Part shown: one piece after another, positions 1 to 8,821 of the stretch
How the letters are laid out: each line of letters begins with the position of its first letter
How positions within the stretch are numbered: position 1 is the stretch's first letter
DNA from: Hyphococcus sp.
GTDB lineage: Bacteria > Pseudomonadota > Alphaproteobacteria > Caulobacterales > Parvularculaceae
DNA length: 64,000 nt
Reading direction: 5' to 3'
NCBI GenBank assembly: GCA_021604585.1
Contig: BQJG01000005.1
Coordinates: forward strand, 1 to 64,000
The notes under the pieces: generated by a model
What the model was told of the DNA's origin: nothing
Databases searched by the model: none
Seen by the model: the letters and a program-made list of their open reading frames with translations, nothing else
Translations under genes and position numbers: made by a program

Positions 1-737
1 GCGTCGATATCCGCCGCCTCGGGAGCGGCTTCTTCAGGCGGAAAGACCACAATCACGATTTCACCCTTTGCCGGGGCGGTGCTATAATGTTCACAAAGCC
101 CGCCCAAAGCACCTTCGCGGAACTCTTCATGCAGCTTGGTGATTTCACGGGCGACGACAGCGCGGCGATCGCCGAGCGCGCCCGCCATGGCGGCCAGCAC
201 GTCAGCCAGCCGGGGCGCAGTTTCATAGAAGATCAGCGTCGCGTCGATCCGCGCCAGCCCGGCCAGCATTTTGTCTCGCGCACCCGATTTTGACGGCAGA
301 AATCCCGCAAAGAAAAACTGGTCGCTCGGCGCGCCGGCCGCGCTCAGCGCTGCAATCGCCGCGCTTGCGCCCGGCACAGGGTAAACGGAAACGCCCGCGT
401 CGCGCGCCTCTCGCACCAGCTTGTAGCCAGGATCGGAAATCAAGGGCGTGCCAGCGTCAGACACCAGACAGATCACTGCGCCTTCTTGCAGCTTTTTAAT
501 GATCCCCGGACGCGCCCGCGCTGCGTTGTGATCATGGTAAGGCGCGCGCGGCGTCGATATCTGATAGGCGCTGCACAGCTTCGCGGTTTGGCGCGTATCC
601 TCACATAAAATCAGGTCGGCATTCTTCATAATGTCGACAGCACGATAGGTCATATCGGCGAGGTTGCCGATTGGCGTCGCCGTCACATAAAGGCCCGGTT
701 CGGGGCGTATATCCTTCAAGGTCATCGCTTTAGCCAT
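1..737 (-). CDS. rsmI: 16S rRNA (cytidine-1402 2'-O)-methyltransferase RsmI, partial
   Basis: The gene runs off the left edge of the window, so its C-terminus is missing; this is the window boundary and not a truncation. RsmI uses S-adenosylmethionine to methylate the ribose of C1402 in 16S rRNA in the cytoplasm. Reading leftward, the translated protein shows TATPIGNLADMT near residue 20, LILCEDTRQT, LVSDAGTPLISDPG and VYPVPGASA, the signature of the tetrapyrrole-methylase fold used by RsmI. In-frame ATG codons lie at 737 and 725 and I cannot choose between them. It is divergent from the LpoA-like lipoprotein gene, the same pairing as yraL (rsmI) and yraM (lpoA) of enterobacteria, which supports both calls. 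Confidence 0.93.
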   Translation of the reverse strand, partial: MAKAMTLKDIRPEPGLYVTATPIGNLADMTYRAVDIMKNADLILCEDTRQTAKLCSAYQISTPRAPYHDHNAARARPGIIKKLQEGAVICLVSDAGTPLISDPGYKLVREARDAGVSVYPVPGASAAIAALSAAGAPSDQFFFAGFLPSKSGARDKMLAGLARIDATLIFYETAPRLADVLAAMAGALGDRRAVVAREITKLHEEFREGALGGLCEHYSTAPAKGEIVIVVFPPEEAAPEAADID

Positions 738-857
738 GAACGGCGCTAGCGGCGGCGTCAATTGTGTTGCGGATGCCGTCTGGCCGTTTACCTCGGCCTC
801 AGCCCCGGCTAGTCTCGCGGCGCGCCAGGGACAGGGCGGAAATCAGGGAAGAACCGG

Positions 858-2213
858 ATGCGAGTGACCATGAATATCGTGTTGAGGGCGGGCCTCGCGG
901 CAAGTTTGGCAATATTCTTCGCGGCTTGCAGTTCGTCATCGCCAGCGCGCACAGCCGGACCCGTCATCTCGCAGCCTGACCAGCCGCTTCCCGACCGTCC
1001 GTCCATCTATGAAGAAGACGGCGTTTTTCAGGAAGCCGACCGCTATGATCGCCGCGCTTTCGTGCGCCCGGAACATATGGATGGCGACGAGCCCGTTCGC
1101 GTTGGCTTGTTGCTGCCCTTCTCCGCCGACAATGAAGCCGCCCGCCGGATTGCGTCTGCCATGTTCGACGCGGCGCAATTGGCTGTATTTGACGCCGGCG
1201 ACCAGAATTTTCTGCTGATCCCGAAAGACACGCGCGGGGAAGCCGAAGGCGCCGCCGCCGCCGCGCGCTCAGCACTGGCTGACGGCGCTGAAATCATTCT
1301 CGGGCCTTTGTTTGCAGAATCCGTTGAAGCCGCCGCCATTGTCACACGCGCGGCGAAAACGCCAATGATCGCCTTTTCGTCGGATTTAACTGCGGCAGGC
1401 GACGGCGTTTTCCTGCTTAGCTTCCCGCCGGAACTCGAAATCGCGCGCGTCACCGAATACGCTATGGCGCAGGAATTAATCCGGTTTGGCGTGCTGGCGC
1501 CCATGACAGCCTATGGCGACCGCGTTTCCGGCGCCTTCGCTGAAGAGGTCTTTGCCCGCGGCGGCGTTATCGTTCACGAAGAACGCTATGAGCAAGAACC
1601 AGACGCCATGCTCGCGCCCGCCAAACGCCTTGCTCAGTACTCGAAGGAAATCATTCCGCTTGAAATGCGTCACGGTTACGCCGGCAACAATACGCAGCCG
1701 GTCAAGACCAGCGCCGAGGCCGGTTATACGCAAGGCTATCAGGCGGTGTTGATGCCCGAGCAGGGAACGCTGTTGCGCGCGCTGGCGCCATTGCTGCCCT
1801 ACTACAACGTGGACATCAACCGGGTGAAAATCCTCGGCGTTTCAAGCTGGAACAATCCGCGCCTGACGCGCGAACCGGCGCTGCGCGGCGGCTGGTTCGC
1901 CGCGCCCGACCCGACCATCACGGCAAGCTTTGAAAAACATTTCGCCGATGCATTCGGTTCGGCCCCGCCGCGCCTTGCGTCACTCGCCTATGATGCAACG
2001 CTGTTGTCAGCGCGCCTCGCCGCGACATCCCGGCGCCGCGAACGCTTCACCACGGAGTCGATCGCAGACCCGAATGGCTATTTCGGCGCTGACGGGCTCT
2101 TCCGCCTTAACGCCGATGGCACGGTCGAGCGCGGCCTCGCCATTCTGGAAATCCAGCCCGGCGGCATTCAGGTGATCGACCCGGCCCCGCGGAGCTTCTC
2201 GCCGGGATATTAG
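858..2213 (+). CDS. LpoA-like penicillin-binding protein activator lipoprotein
   Basis: 451 residues. The N-terminus has a short hydrophobic stretch ending in a lipobox, FAAC, with the lipidated cysteine at about residue 24, so the product should be an outer-membrane lipoprotein facing the periplasm. The rest resembles the type I periplasmic-binding-protein fold of the YraM/LpoA family (VGLLLPFS near residue 80, then EIILGPLFAESVEAA and MIAFSSD). Enterobacterial LpoA stimulates the peptidoglycan synthase PBP1a; in alphaproteobacteria the partner is not established, so the function is by family and by synteny with rsmI. It is shorter than E. coli LpoA because it has only the C-terminal-type domain. 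An alternative start is ATG 870. Confidence 0.8.
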   Translation: MRVTMNIVLRAGLAASLAIFFAACSSSSPARTAGPVISQPDQPLPDRPSIYEEDGVFQEADRYDRRAFVRPEHMDGDEPVRVGLLLPFSADNEAARRIASAMFDAAQLAVFDAGDQNFLLIPKDTRGEAEGAAAAARSALADGAEIILGPLFAESVEAAAIVTRAAKTPMIAFSSDLTAAGDGVFLLSFPPELEIARVTEYAMAQELIRFGVLAPMTAYGDRVSGAFAEEVFARGGVIVHEERYEQEPDAMLAPAKRLAQYSKEIIPLEMRHGYAGNNTQPVKTSAEAGYTQGYQAVLMPEQGTLLRALAPLLPYYNVDINRVKILGVSSWNNPRLTREPALRGGWFAAPDPTITASFEKHFADAFGSAPPRLASLAYDATLLSARLAATSRRRERFTTESIADPNGYFGADGLFRLNADGTVERGLAILEIQPGGIQVIDPAPRSFSPGY

Positions 2214-2241
2214 GAAAAAGCAGTTCCCTTTCCCAGCCCTC

Positions 2242-2322
2242 CGTCATCCCGGGCGTGACCCGGGATCCAGAATTTAAGGGCAGCGTTTGTCGATGGATTG
2301 CGGGTCAGAGCCCGCAATGACG
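2242..2322. repeat. Dispersed palindromic intergenic element, copy 1
   Basis: An 81-bp element bounded by CGTCAT at 2242 and ATGACG at 2322. It holds two internal hairpins: one around CCCGGG-cgtga-CCCGGG and one TGCGGG-tcagag-CCCGCA. A second copy lies at 30444-30523, in the same orientation and with the same architecture but different stem bases. Elements of this CGTCATCC...GGATCCA type are common between genes in alphaproteobacteria; here it sits between two same-strand genes. Confidence 0.8.
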
Positions 2323-2367
2323 GCCGATTAAATTGGGCGCGCAACGAATCCGGCGTATAAAGAGCCC

Positions 2368-2580
2368 ATGCGAAAACTGCTGATCACGCTCGGGATCATC
2401 TTGCTGGTCGAGGGCCTGTTGTGGCCGTCCCTGTCTAAGCTTGGATTGGGCCGCCTGCCCGGCGACTTGCATATAGAGCGCGAAGGCTTTTCGCTCTATT
2501 TCCCGATCACGACGATGATCATCGTCTCAATCGTCCTGACGCTGATTTTCCGGTTTGGGGGGGGGAGTGAGCGCTGCTAA
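2368..2580 (+). CDS. DUF2905 small membrane protein
   Basis: 70 residues with two hydrophobic helices (about residues 4-20 and 46-64) separated by a short loop containing LGRLPGDLHIEREGF, the recognisable centre of the DUF2905 family of inner-membrane proteins. Function is unknown for the family. The 3' end runs through a tract of nine G bases (codons for GGG in the C-terminus), so a one-base change there would alter the last few residues; the family usually ends shortly after the second helix, so the present reading is plausible. Its stop overlaps the convergent gene by four bases. Confidence 0.8.
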   Translation: MRKLLITLGIILLVEGLLWPSLSKLGLGRLPGDLHIEREGFSLYFPITTMIIVSIVLTLIFRFGGGSERC

Positions 2581-3017
2581 GCCAGCTTTCTCAAGTGAAC
2601 CGAATAAGCAGATTTGTTCTCTTCAAGGCGTCGCTTCATGATTGGACTAGCCGCCAGCGTCAAGCGGACAAATGATTCCCACGCACGCCTGTCACCGCCG
2701 TCAAAATTTCCGCCCTGCACGGCGATTTGCTCTAGGTAGTTGAGAAACAGTTCCGCCAAGGTAAGCGCGCGACTGAAATCGGGGTGCGTCTGATCGATAT
2801 CGGCGCCATCGAAAAACAACGGGCGCAGCTCCGGGTAGGCCACTAGATGGCTTCTGAAGTCTGCCGCTTGAGTGTAGATCGCCGCCTGCGCACCGCTTCG
2901 GACCGAGCGTTCGATCTGGCGAATTTGAACAATGATGAATGCAAAACCGACGATTGTGACCGCCAGACCGCCTGCGGCCACATAAGCCTCGAGCGTTTCG
3001 GTATTGATTTCCGGCAT
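2577..3017 (-). CDS. Hypothetical protein with one N-terminal membrane helix
   Basis: About 146 residues starting from ATG 3017 (MPEINTETLEAYV); an upstream in-frame start at 3068 would add a poorly supported 17-residue extension. One transmembrane segment at roughly residues 11-29 is followed by a soluble helical region with Q-I-R-Q-I-E and a run of acidic and aromatic residues. The pattern of one helix followed by an alpha-helical domain beginning at a Q-rich linker is seen in many small bacterial proteins of unknown role (DUF6082-like), but I do not recognise a specific family. Convergent with the DUF2905 gene. Confidence 0.7.
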   Translation of the reverse strand: MPEINTETLEAYVAAGGLAVTIVGFAFIIVQIRQIERSVRSGAQAAIYTQAADFRSHLVAYPELRPLFFDGADIDQTHPDFSRALTLAELFLNYLEQIAVQGGNFDGGDRRAWESFVRLTLAASPIMKRRLEENKSAYSVHLRKLA

Positions 3018-3166
3018 TCCAGCCCCCCTCGACGCCAGCCATAGTAATGCCGATGACCACCAAGTCAAATTTTCGCATGTTCGGTCATACGTGGCCCCTC
3101 ACGCCAAATGACAAATGGTCTGCTTTCATAAGCGGCGTGTACGGATCAAGTGAATACGGGATGTGG

Positions 3167-3649
3167 TTAGACCCCGGTCGAACCAAACCCGCCGGCGCCG
3201 CGCGCCGTTTCGTCAAGATCGTCGACTTCCTCGAACACCGCCTGATAAACCGGTGCGAACACCATCTGGCCGATGCGGTCGCCGCGATTGATAACGAAAT
3301 CTTCTGCGCCGTGGTTGATCAGGATCACTTTCAACTCGCCGCGATAATCGGCGTCGATGGTGCCCGGTGCGTTGACGCAGGCGATGCCGTGTTTCGCCGC
3401 AAGCCCTGAGCGCGGGCGCATCTGCGCCTCCCAGCCGGGCGGCATGGCGATAGCGATTCCGGTCGGGACCATAAAGCGCTCGCCGGTTTTTAAGGTCAGC
3501 GCTTCAGTCAACGCCGCGCGCACATCGCAACCCGCAGCCAGCGCCGTTTCATAGCGCGGCAGGTCGAGACCTTCCCCGTGGGGCAAGCGCTTAATGCGCA
3601 CATTGAGCATGGCGGGGTCGGTTTTCGGCTTGAGGGCGGCGGCGGACAT
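3167..3649 (-). CDS. dut: Deoxyuridine 5'-triphosphate nucleotidohydrolase
   Basis: 160 residues, the usual length of trimeric dUTPases. The enzyme hydrolyses dUTP to dUMP and pyrophosphate, keeping uracil out of DNA and feeding thymidylate synthesis. All five motifs are present in order: AGCDVRAA (I), PRSGLAAKHG (II), NAPGTIDADYRGELKV with the catalytic Asp (III), GDRIGQMVFAP (IV) and the mobile C-terminal RGAGGFGSTG (V). The start at 3649 gives a 14-residue leader before the conserved fold; ATG 3610 is also possible. It stands alone, with no tight operon partner on either side. Confidence 0.97.
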   Translation of the reverse strand: MSAAALKPKTDPAMLNVRIKRLPHGEGLDLPRYETALAAGCDVRAALTEALTLKTGERFMVPTGIAIAMPPGWEAQMRPRSGLAAKHGIACVNAPGTIDADYRGELKVILINHGAEDFVINRGDRIGQMVFAPVYQAVFEEVDDLDETARGAGGFGSTGV

Positions 3650-3748
3650 TCAACACTCCATATGTATGTGAAGAAAGTATCGCCTGACTCGCGCCCGCAC
3701 AATTCCCCAAATTTTCCAAAAGATTTTCAACAGCCGACGCGCACCGCG

Positions 3749-4414
3749 CTAAAACTGCACGCCGTCTGGCTGCGCCTCGCAGGCGGAGACAGCTTCGGGG
3801 TCGCCATAACGCTTGGTGTCGAACACCCAGCAATCGTCGAAGACCGAGCAATAGCATATCGTCATCCGCACGCGCCCGCCAGCGATTGCGCTGCGCAGGC
3901 CCGAGAGCACTTCGCTGTAATCGCGAGGCTCGCCGCCGGTTACCGGAATCTCGGCTTTATCGAGGCGCATCATTTCAACCTCGTCGCCGGCCGACAACAC
4001 CTTGCCGCTGATATCGGCATTGGAAATGAGGATGGAGCCGCCGTCGCCTTCCCCCAACGACCCGAGAAGCGCCCACCAGTCCGAAACCGGCGCGTCGTCC
4101 AGCCGCACCTCGACGCTTCGTATACGCGCGGGGCCGATGCCCTTGTTGGCGACCGCGATCGTGGTGAACTCGTTATCAATGACATTGTTGTTGCTGACGG
4201 CGATATCGAGATGCGGCCAAACCGACGCCTGCTGCTGCTTGCGCACTGCATCGGCTTCATTGAGCGCCGCATAGAGCGCGATCAGGCCCACCAGGAAACC
4301 AACCACTGCCAAGGTGGTTTGCGCCACGGATATGCGCAACGCGATCCGGTCCGAACGCGACAGTTCCGGCTTGCCGGCCGGAGTCGGCGTTTCCTTGCTT
4401 TCCGTCGTAGTCAT
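3749..4414 (-). CDS. Hypothetical single-pass membrane protein
   Basis: 221 residues. The N-terminal 28 residues are polar, then comes a membrane helix (about 30-50, VAQTTLAVVGFLVGLIALYA) and a soluble domain with a short beta-rich repeat-like region (IAVANKGIGPARIRSVEVRL), typical of Ig-like or beta-sandwich folds in membrane-tethered proteins. The C-terminus has several cysteines (CYCSVFDDC). The fold resembles other one-helix proteins with an N-linker of the form EADAVRKQQQASVWPHLDI that are common in bacteria and have no assigned function. It lies downstream of the atp operon, beyond its terminator, so it is probably transcribed separately. Confidence 0.72.
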   Translation of the reverse strand: MTTTESKETPTPAGKPELSRSDRIALRISVAQTTLAVVGFLVGLIALYAALNEADAVRKQQQASVWPHLDIAVSNNNVIDNEFTTIAVANKGIGPARIRSVEVRLDDAPVSDWWALLGSLGEGDGGSILISNADISGKVLSAGDEVEMMRLDKAEIPVTGGEPRDYSEVLSGLRSAIAGGRVRMTICYCSVFDDCWVFDTKRYGDPEAVSACEAQPDGVQF

Positions 4415-4493
4415 TGTCCCTCGCGTCTTTCAATGCAGCGATCCACTCCTACAAAGATGCGTGCACGCAATCCAGCCCGGAGGGAAGAACCGC

Positions 4494-4515
4494 AAAAAAG
4501 GGCGCCGAAGCGCCC
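4494..4515 (-). terminator. Rho-independent terminator of the atp operon
   Basis: Read on the minus strand: a GGGCGC-cttcg-type hairpin (stem GGGCGC/GCGCCC, 4-base loop at 4506-4509) followed by six T at 4499-4494. It lies about 30 bases past the atpC stop, in the right orientation to end the atp transcript. Confidence 0.85.
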
Positions 4516-4542
4516 CGCTTGTTCTTTCATCCGCAATATATG

Positions 4543-4938
4543 CTAGATCGCCGCCTGAAGCTCTTTCAGCGAGGCCAGCGCCTGATTGGCGGCGAGTTTT
4601 TTCTCGTCCGTATCGGCGTCGGCGAGATCTTCCTCGGCGTTCTTGACCTGTTGGGCAATGGCCGCTGCGTCAAGCTGTTCGGCCTTCATCGCTTCTTCGG
4701 CAAGGACGGTGAGGCCCGCAGGAGAAATTTCGGCGAAACCGCCGCGCACGAAGATGCGCGTCTCGTCCGACCCGGATTTGATCCGCACCATGCCCGGCGC
4801 CAGCGCCGTCATCAGCGGCGAATGGTTCGGCAGGACGCCGATCCACCCCTCCGTGCCCGGAATATCGACCTGATCGACATCCGCCGACATCAGTTCGCGC
4901 TCCGGCGAGACGAGATTGAAATGAAGTTTGTCAGCCAT
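4543..4938 (-). CDS. atpC: F1 ATP synthase epsilon subunit
   Basis: 131 residues. The epsilon subunit forms part of the central rotor stalk of F1 at the inner membrane and can inhibit ATP hydrolysis. The N-terminal beta-sandwich is clear (KLHFNLVSPERELMSADVDQ, then GVLPNHSPLMTALAPGMVRI), followed by a C-terminal helical part that ends at the stop. It is the last gene of atpHAGDC and is separated from atpD by only six bases. A terminator follows directly. Confidence 0.96.
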   Translation of the reverse strand: MADKLHFNLVSPERELMSADVDQVDIPGTEGWIGVLPNHSPLMTALAPGMVRIKSGSDETRIFVRGGFAEISPAGLTVLAEEAMKAEQLDAAAIAQQVKNAEEDLADADTDEKKLAANQALASLKELQAAI

Positions 4939-4944
4939 TTTCCG

Positions 4945-6363
4945 TTACGCCGCTTCCGCCGCAAGACGCTCGGCTTTTTCAATTGCTTCGTCCATGGAGC
5001 CGACCATGTAGAAAGCCGCTTCCGGCAGGTGGTCGTAATCGCCGGCGACAAGGCCTTTGAAGCCTTTGATGGTATCTGCGAGCGGCACCAGCTTGCCCGG
5101 CGAGCCGGTGAAAACTTCAGCCACAAAAAACGGCTGCGACAGGAAGCGCTCAACCTTGCGGGCGCGCGCCACGACGAGTTTGTCTTCTTCGGAAAGCTCG
5201 TCCATGCCGAGAATGGCGATGATGTCTTGCAGCGACTTGTAGCGCTGCAGGATGCCCTGCACGTCGCCAGCGACTTTGTAGTGTTCGTCGCCGATGATGC
5301 GCGGATCGAGAATGCGCGAGGTTGAATCAAGCGGGTCAACCGCCGGGTAGATGCCTTTTTCAGCAATCGAGCGGTTCAAGGTCGTGGTCGCATCCAAGTG
5401 CGAGAACGAGGTCGCCGGCGCTGGGTCGGTCAAGTCGTCAGCAGGCACGTAGATCGCCTGCACCGAGGTGATCGAGCCTTTGGTCGTCGTCGTAATGCGT
5501 TCCTGCATCGTGCCCATGTCGGTGGCCAGCGTCGGCTGATAGCCCACCGCAGACGGGATACGGCCCAAGAGCGCGGACACTTCGGAACCGGCTTGGGTGA
5601 AGCGGAAGATGTTGTCGACGAAGAAGAGCACGTCCTGGCCTTCATTGCGGAAATGTTCCGCAACGGTGAGGCCCGACAGCGCAACCCGCGCCCGCGCGCC
5701 CGGGGGCTCGTTCATCTGGCCGTAAACGAGAGCCGCTTTAGAACCTTCGCCGCCGCCTTCCTTGTTCACGCCGGATTCGATCATCTCGTGATAGAGGTCG
5801 TTGCCTTCGCGCGTGCGCTCACCGACGCCCGCAAACACCGAGTAACCGCCGTGGGCTTTGGCGATGTTGTTGATCAATTCCATGATCAAAACCGTTTTGC
5901 CAACGCCCGCGCCGCCAAAGAGACCGATTTTGCCGCCCTTCACATAAGGACAAAGGAGGTCAACGACCTTGATGCCGGTCTCAAGAATTTCGGACTCCGT
6001 GGATTGCTCCGTAAGCGGCGGCGCTTCCTGGTGGATGCCGCGCTTTTGCGTGTGCGGGATCGGGCCAAGCTCATCCACTGGCTCGCCGATGACGTTCATA
6101 ATGCGCCCCAGCGTGCCTTCGCCGACCGGCACCGAGATCGCTTCGCCCAGGTCGCGCACTTTGGCGCCGCGTACGAGGCCTTCGGTTGAATCCATGGCGA
6201 TAGTGCGAACTGCGTTCTCACCCAAATGCTGGGCGACTTCGAGGACGAGCCGCCGCCCGTTATTCTCAGTTTCCAACGCGTTCAAGATCGCCGGCAGCTT
6301 GCCGTCGAAAACCACGTCTACAACCGCGCCAATCACTTGGCTAATCCGGCCTTCATTGCTCAT
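4945..6363 (-). CDS. atpD: F1 ATP synthase beta subunit (catalytic)
   Basis: 472 residues, normal length. Beta carries the catalytic nucleotide site of the F1 hexamer. Visible motifs are the P-loop GGAGVGKTVLIMELI, the catalytic-base segment GERTREGNDLYHEM, the Walker B region VLFFVDNIFRF and ALLGRIPSAVGYQPTLATDMG. The protein begins MSNEGRISQVIGAVVDV, the standard N-terminal barrel. It lies between atpG (26 bases away) and atpC. Confidence 0.98.
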   Translation of the reverse strand: MSNEGRISQVIGAVVDVVFDGKLPAILNALETENNGRRLVLEVAQHLGENAVRTIAMDSTEGLVRGAKVRDLGEAISVPVGEGTLGRIMNVIGEPVDELGPIPHTQKRGIHQEAPPLTEQSTESEILETGIKVVDLLCPYVKGGKIGLFGGAGVGKTVLIMELINNIAKAHGGYSVFAGVGERTREGNDLYHEMIESGVNKEGGGEGSKAALVYGQMNEPPGARARVALSGLTVAEHFRNEGQDVLFFVDNIFRFTQAGSEVSALLGRIPSAVGYQPTLATDMGTMQERITTTTKGSITSVQAIYVPADDLTDPAPATSFSHLDATTTLNRSIAEKGIYPAVDPLDSTSRILDPRIIGDEHYKVAGDVQGILQRYKSLQDIIAILGMDELSEEDKLVVARARKVERFLSQPFFVAEVFTGSPGKLVPLADTIKGFKGLVAGDYDHLPEAAFYMVGSMDEAIEKAERLAAEAA

Positions 6364-6389
6364 TTTTACGTCCTCTAGCTTCTCGTCCG

Positions 6390-7271
6390 CTACAGCGCTT
6401 CCGCGCCGGCGATGATTTCAATCAATTCGGTGGTGATCTGCGCCTGACGGGCGCGGTTATATTTCAAGTTCAGCTTGTCGATCATGTCGCCAGCGTTGCG
6501 CGTGGCGTTGTCCATGGCTGACATCGATGCGGCCTGCTCCGAGGCGACATTCTCCAGCAGCGCGCGGAAAATCTGCACCGCCACATAACGCGGCAGCAAC
6601 GCGCGCAAGATGTCCGCTTCGTCCGGCTCATATTCGTAGACCGCGCCTTTCAGGTCTGGCGTCTTAACGCCTTCCGGCGCCACCGCAGGAATAACCTGTT
6701 GCGCTGTCGGGATTTGCGTCACGACGTTTTTGAACTTGCCAAAGAACAAGGTCGCCACATCAAACTCGCCGGCGTCGAACATCGACAAGGTCTTCTCGGC
6801 GATCTCATGGGCCTGCGCAAAGCCAACCTGTTTGATCTCGACGAAGTTGGTCTTCCAGATGACCAGCTCGCCATACAAACGCTTGAGCTGATCATTGCCC
6901 TTGCGGCCGACGGTGATGATTTTGACTTTTTTACCTTCACCTTGAAGCTTGACGATGTGCTCGCGCGCCAGGCGCACGATCGACGAGTTGAAGCCGCCGC
7001 AAAGGCCCTTGTCAGCCGTTGCGACAATCAAGAGATGCGTTTCATCTTTGCCGGTGCCCGACAGAAGCTTCGGCGCATTCGGATTGCCTTTGGCGCTCGA
7101 AGCGAGATTGGCGAGAACGCCTTCCATCCGTTCCGTATAGGGACGGGCTTCGGTGGCGCGCTCCTCGGCGCGGCGCAGCTTCGCCGCGGCGACCATCTGC
7201 TTCGCCTTGGTGATCTTCTGCGTCGACTTAACCGACGAGATCCGGTTTTTGAGGTCCTTCAACGAAGGCAT
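6390..7271 (-). CDS. atpG: F1 ATP synthase gamma subunit
   Basis: 293 residues. Gamma is the asymmetric coiled-coil shaft that rotates inside the alpha3beta3 ring. The start MPSLKDLKNRISSVKSTQKI and the C-terminal helix MSAMDNATRNAGDMIDKLNL, which together form the coiled coil, are both present and well conserved. The middle contains the Rossmann-like domain (LLIVATADKGLCGGFNSSIV). Fourth-to-first order here is H-A-G-D-C, the usual alphaproteobacterial F1 operon. Confidence 0.98.
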   Translation of the reverse strand: MPSLKDLKNRISSVKSTQKITKAKQMVAAAKLRRAEERATEARPYTERMEGVLANLASSAKGNPNAPKLLSGTGKDETHLLIVATADKGLCGGFNSSIVRLAREHIVKLQGEGKKVKIITVGRKGNDQLKRLYGELVIWKTNFVEIKQVGFAQAHEIAEKTLSMFDAGEFDVATLFFGKFKNVVTQIPTAQQVIPAVAPEGVKTPDLKGAVYEYEPDEADILRALLPRYVAVQIFRALLENVASEQAASMSAMDNATRNAGDMIDKLNLKYNRARQAQITTELIEIIAGAEAL

Positions 7272-7287
7272 CGTTCAGGCCTTTTCT

Positions 7288-8817
7288 TTATGCAAAGTTC
7301 TTGGCGAATACGTCGAGCGCGGCTTTGAGTTTGTCTTCGGTGTCTTTCTCAAGCTTCGACGTCTCGCGAATGGATTTGAGAATATCGGCGTGATCGGCGT
7401 GCAGCTTCCTGAGGAATTCGCGCTCAAAATGGCCGACCTGGTTTTTCGCGATCTTGTCGAGATAGCCGTTAGTCCCTGCATAGATCACACAGACCTGCTC
7501 TTCGACCTGCAGCGGCGAATACTGGCCCTGCTTCATCAGCTCGGTCAGGCGGTCGCCGCGGTTCAGAATGCGCTGGGTGGTGGCGTCGAGGTCGGAACCG
7601 AACTGCGCGAATGCCGCGAGCTCGCGATATTGCGCCAGCTCGCCTTTGATCTTGCCGGCGACCTGTTTCATCGCCTTGATCTGCGCAGAAGAGCCCACGC
7701 GCGACACGGAGAGACCGACGTTCACCGCCGGGCGAATGCCCTGGAAGAAGAGGTCGGTCTCAAGGAAGATCTGGCCGTCGGTGATCGAGATCACGTTGGT
7801 CGGGATATAGGCCGAGACGTCATTGGCCTGGGTCTCAATGATCGGCAGCGCTGTCATCGAGCCTGAACCATTGTCTTCGTTCAGCTTTGCCGACCGTTCC
7901 AGCAGGCGCGAGTGAAGATAGAAAACGTCGCCCGGATACGCTTCGCGGCCCGGCGGACGGCGCAGCAGGAGCGACATCTGACGATAGGCCACGGCTTGCT
8001 TGGAAAGGTCATCATAAATGATCAGCGAGTGCATGCCATTGTCGCGGAAATATTCCGCCATGGCGCAACCGGCGAACGGCGCAAGGAACTGCAGCGGCGC
8101 AGGCTCTGACGCGGTTGCGGCGACGACGATGGAATATTCCATGGCGCCGTTGTCTTCGAGCGTCTTGACGATTTGCGCGACCGTCGAGCGCTTCTGGCCG
8201 ATAGCGACATAAACGCAATAAAGTTTTTTAGACTCGTCCGCTCCCTGATTGACGGCCTTCTGGTTCAACACGGCGTCGATGCAGATCGCGGTTTTGCCGG
8301 TCTGACGGTCGCCAATGACAAGTTCGCGCTGGCCGCGACCAACCGGGATCATCGAGTCGATAGCCTTGATGCCTGTCTGGACTGGTTCATGTACGGATTT
8401 GCGCGGCAGAATGCCCGGCGCCTTAACGTCAACGAGACGGCGCTCGGTCGCATCGATCGGGCCTTTGCCGTCAATCGGGTTGCCGAGCGGATCGACGACG
8501 CGGCCGAGCAGGCCCTTGCCCACCGGCACGTCGACGATTGACTTTGTCCGCTTGACGGTGTCGCCCTCGCCGATTGCGCGGTCGTCGCCGAAGATCACGA
8601 CGCCGACATTGTCGCTTTCAAGGTTCAGCGCCATGCCTTTCACGCCGTTGGCGAATTCGACCATCTCGCCAGCCTGGACATTGTCGAGGCCATAGACGCG
8701 CGCAATGCCGTCGCCGACCGACAGCACCTGGCCGATTTCAGAAACCTCGGCGTCCTTGCCGAAATTCTTGATCTGTTGTTTCAGGATGGAGGAAATTTCC
8801 GCCGCATTGAGTTCCAT
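7288..8817 (-). CDS. atpA: F1 ATP synthase alpha subunit
   Basis: 509 residues. Alpha alternates with beta in the F1 hexamer and binds non-catalytic nucleotide. The P-loop GDRQTGKTAICIDAV, the Walker B area SLIIYDDLSKQAVAYRQMSL and the signature RRPPGREAYPGDVFYLHSRL are all present. Start MELNAAEISSILKQQIK is typical of alphaproteobacteria. Four bases separate it from atpH and sixteen from atpG, consistent with one transcript. Confidence 0.98.
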   Translation of the reverse strand: MELNAAEISSILKQQIKNFGKDAEVSEIGQVLSVGDGIARVYGLDNVQAGEMVEFANGVKGMALNLESDNVGVVIFGDDRAIGEGDTVKRTKSIVDVPVGKGLLGRVVDPLGNPIDGKGPIDATERRLVDVKAPGILPRKSVHEPVQTGIKAIDSMIPVGRGQRELVIGDRQTGKTAICIDAVLNQKAVNQGADESKKLYCVYVAIGQKRSTVAQIVKTLEDNGAMEYSIVVAATASEPAPLQFLAPFAGCAMAEYFRDNGMHSLIIYDDLSKQAVAYRQMSLLLRRPPGREAYPGDVFYLHSRLLERSAKLNEDNGSGSMTALPIIETQANDVSAYIPTNVISITDGQIFLETDLFFQGIRPAVNVGLSVSRVGSSAQIKAMKQVAGKIKGELAQYRELAAFAQFGSDLDATTQRILNRGDRLTELMKQGQYSPLQVEEQVCVIYAGTNGYLDKIAKNQVGHFEREFLRKLHADHADILKSIRETSKLEKDTEDKLKAALDVFAKNFA

Positions 8818-8821
8818 GAGC

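Noticed and set aside
2556..2564. G9 tract at the end of the DUF2905 gene as a phase-variable switch
   Set aside because: The tract affects only the last few residues after the second helix, so switching would have little effect; a sequencing-length uncertainty is as likely.
3578..4546. 322-codon plus-strand frame across dut, the hypothetical membrane protein and the atp terminator
   Set aside because: It passes through the start of dut and an intrinsic terminator, and its product has no recognisable features.
5398..6189. 263-codon plus-strand frame opposite atpD
   Set aside because: It is the complement of a fully conserved atpD; the translation is Arg/His-rich with no motif, as expected for an antisense frame in GC-rich DNA.
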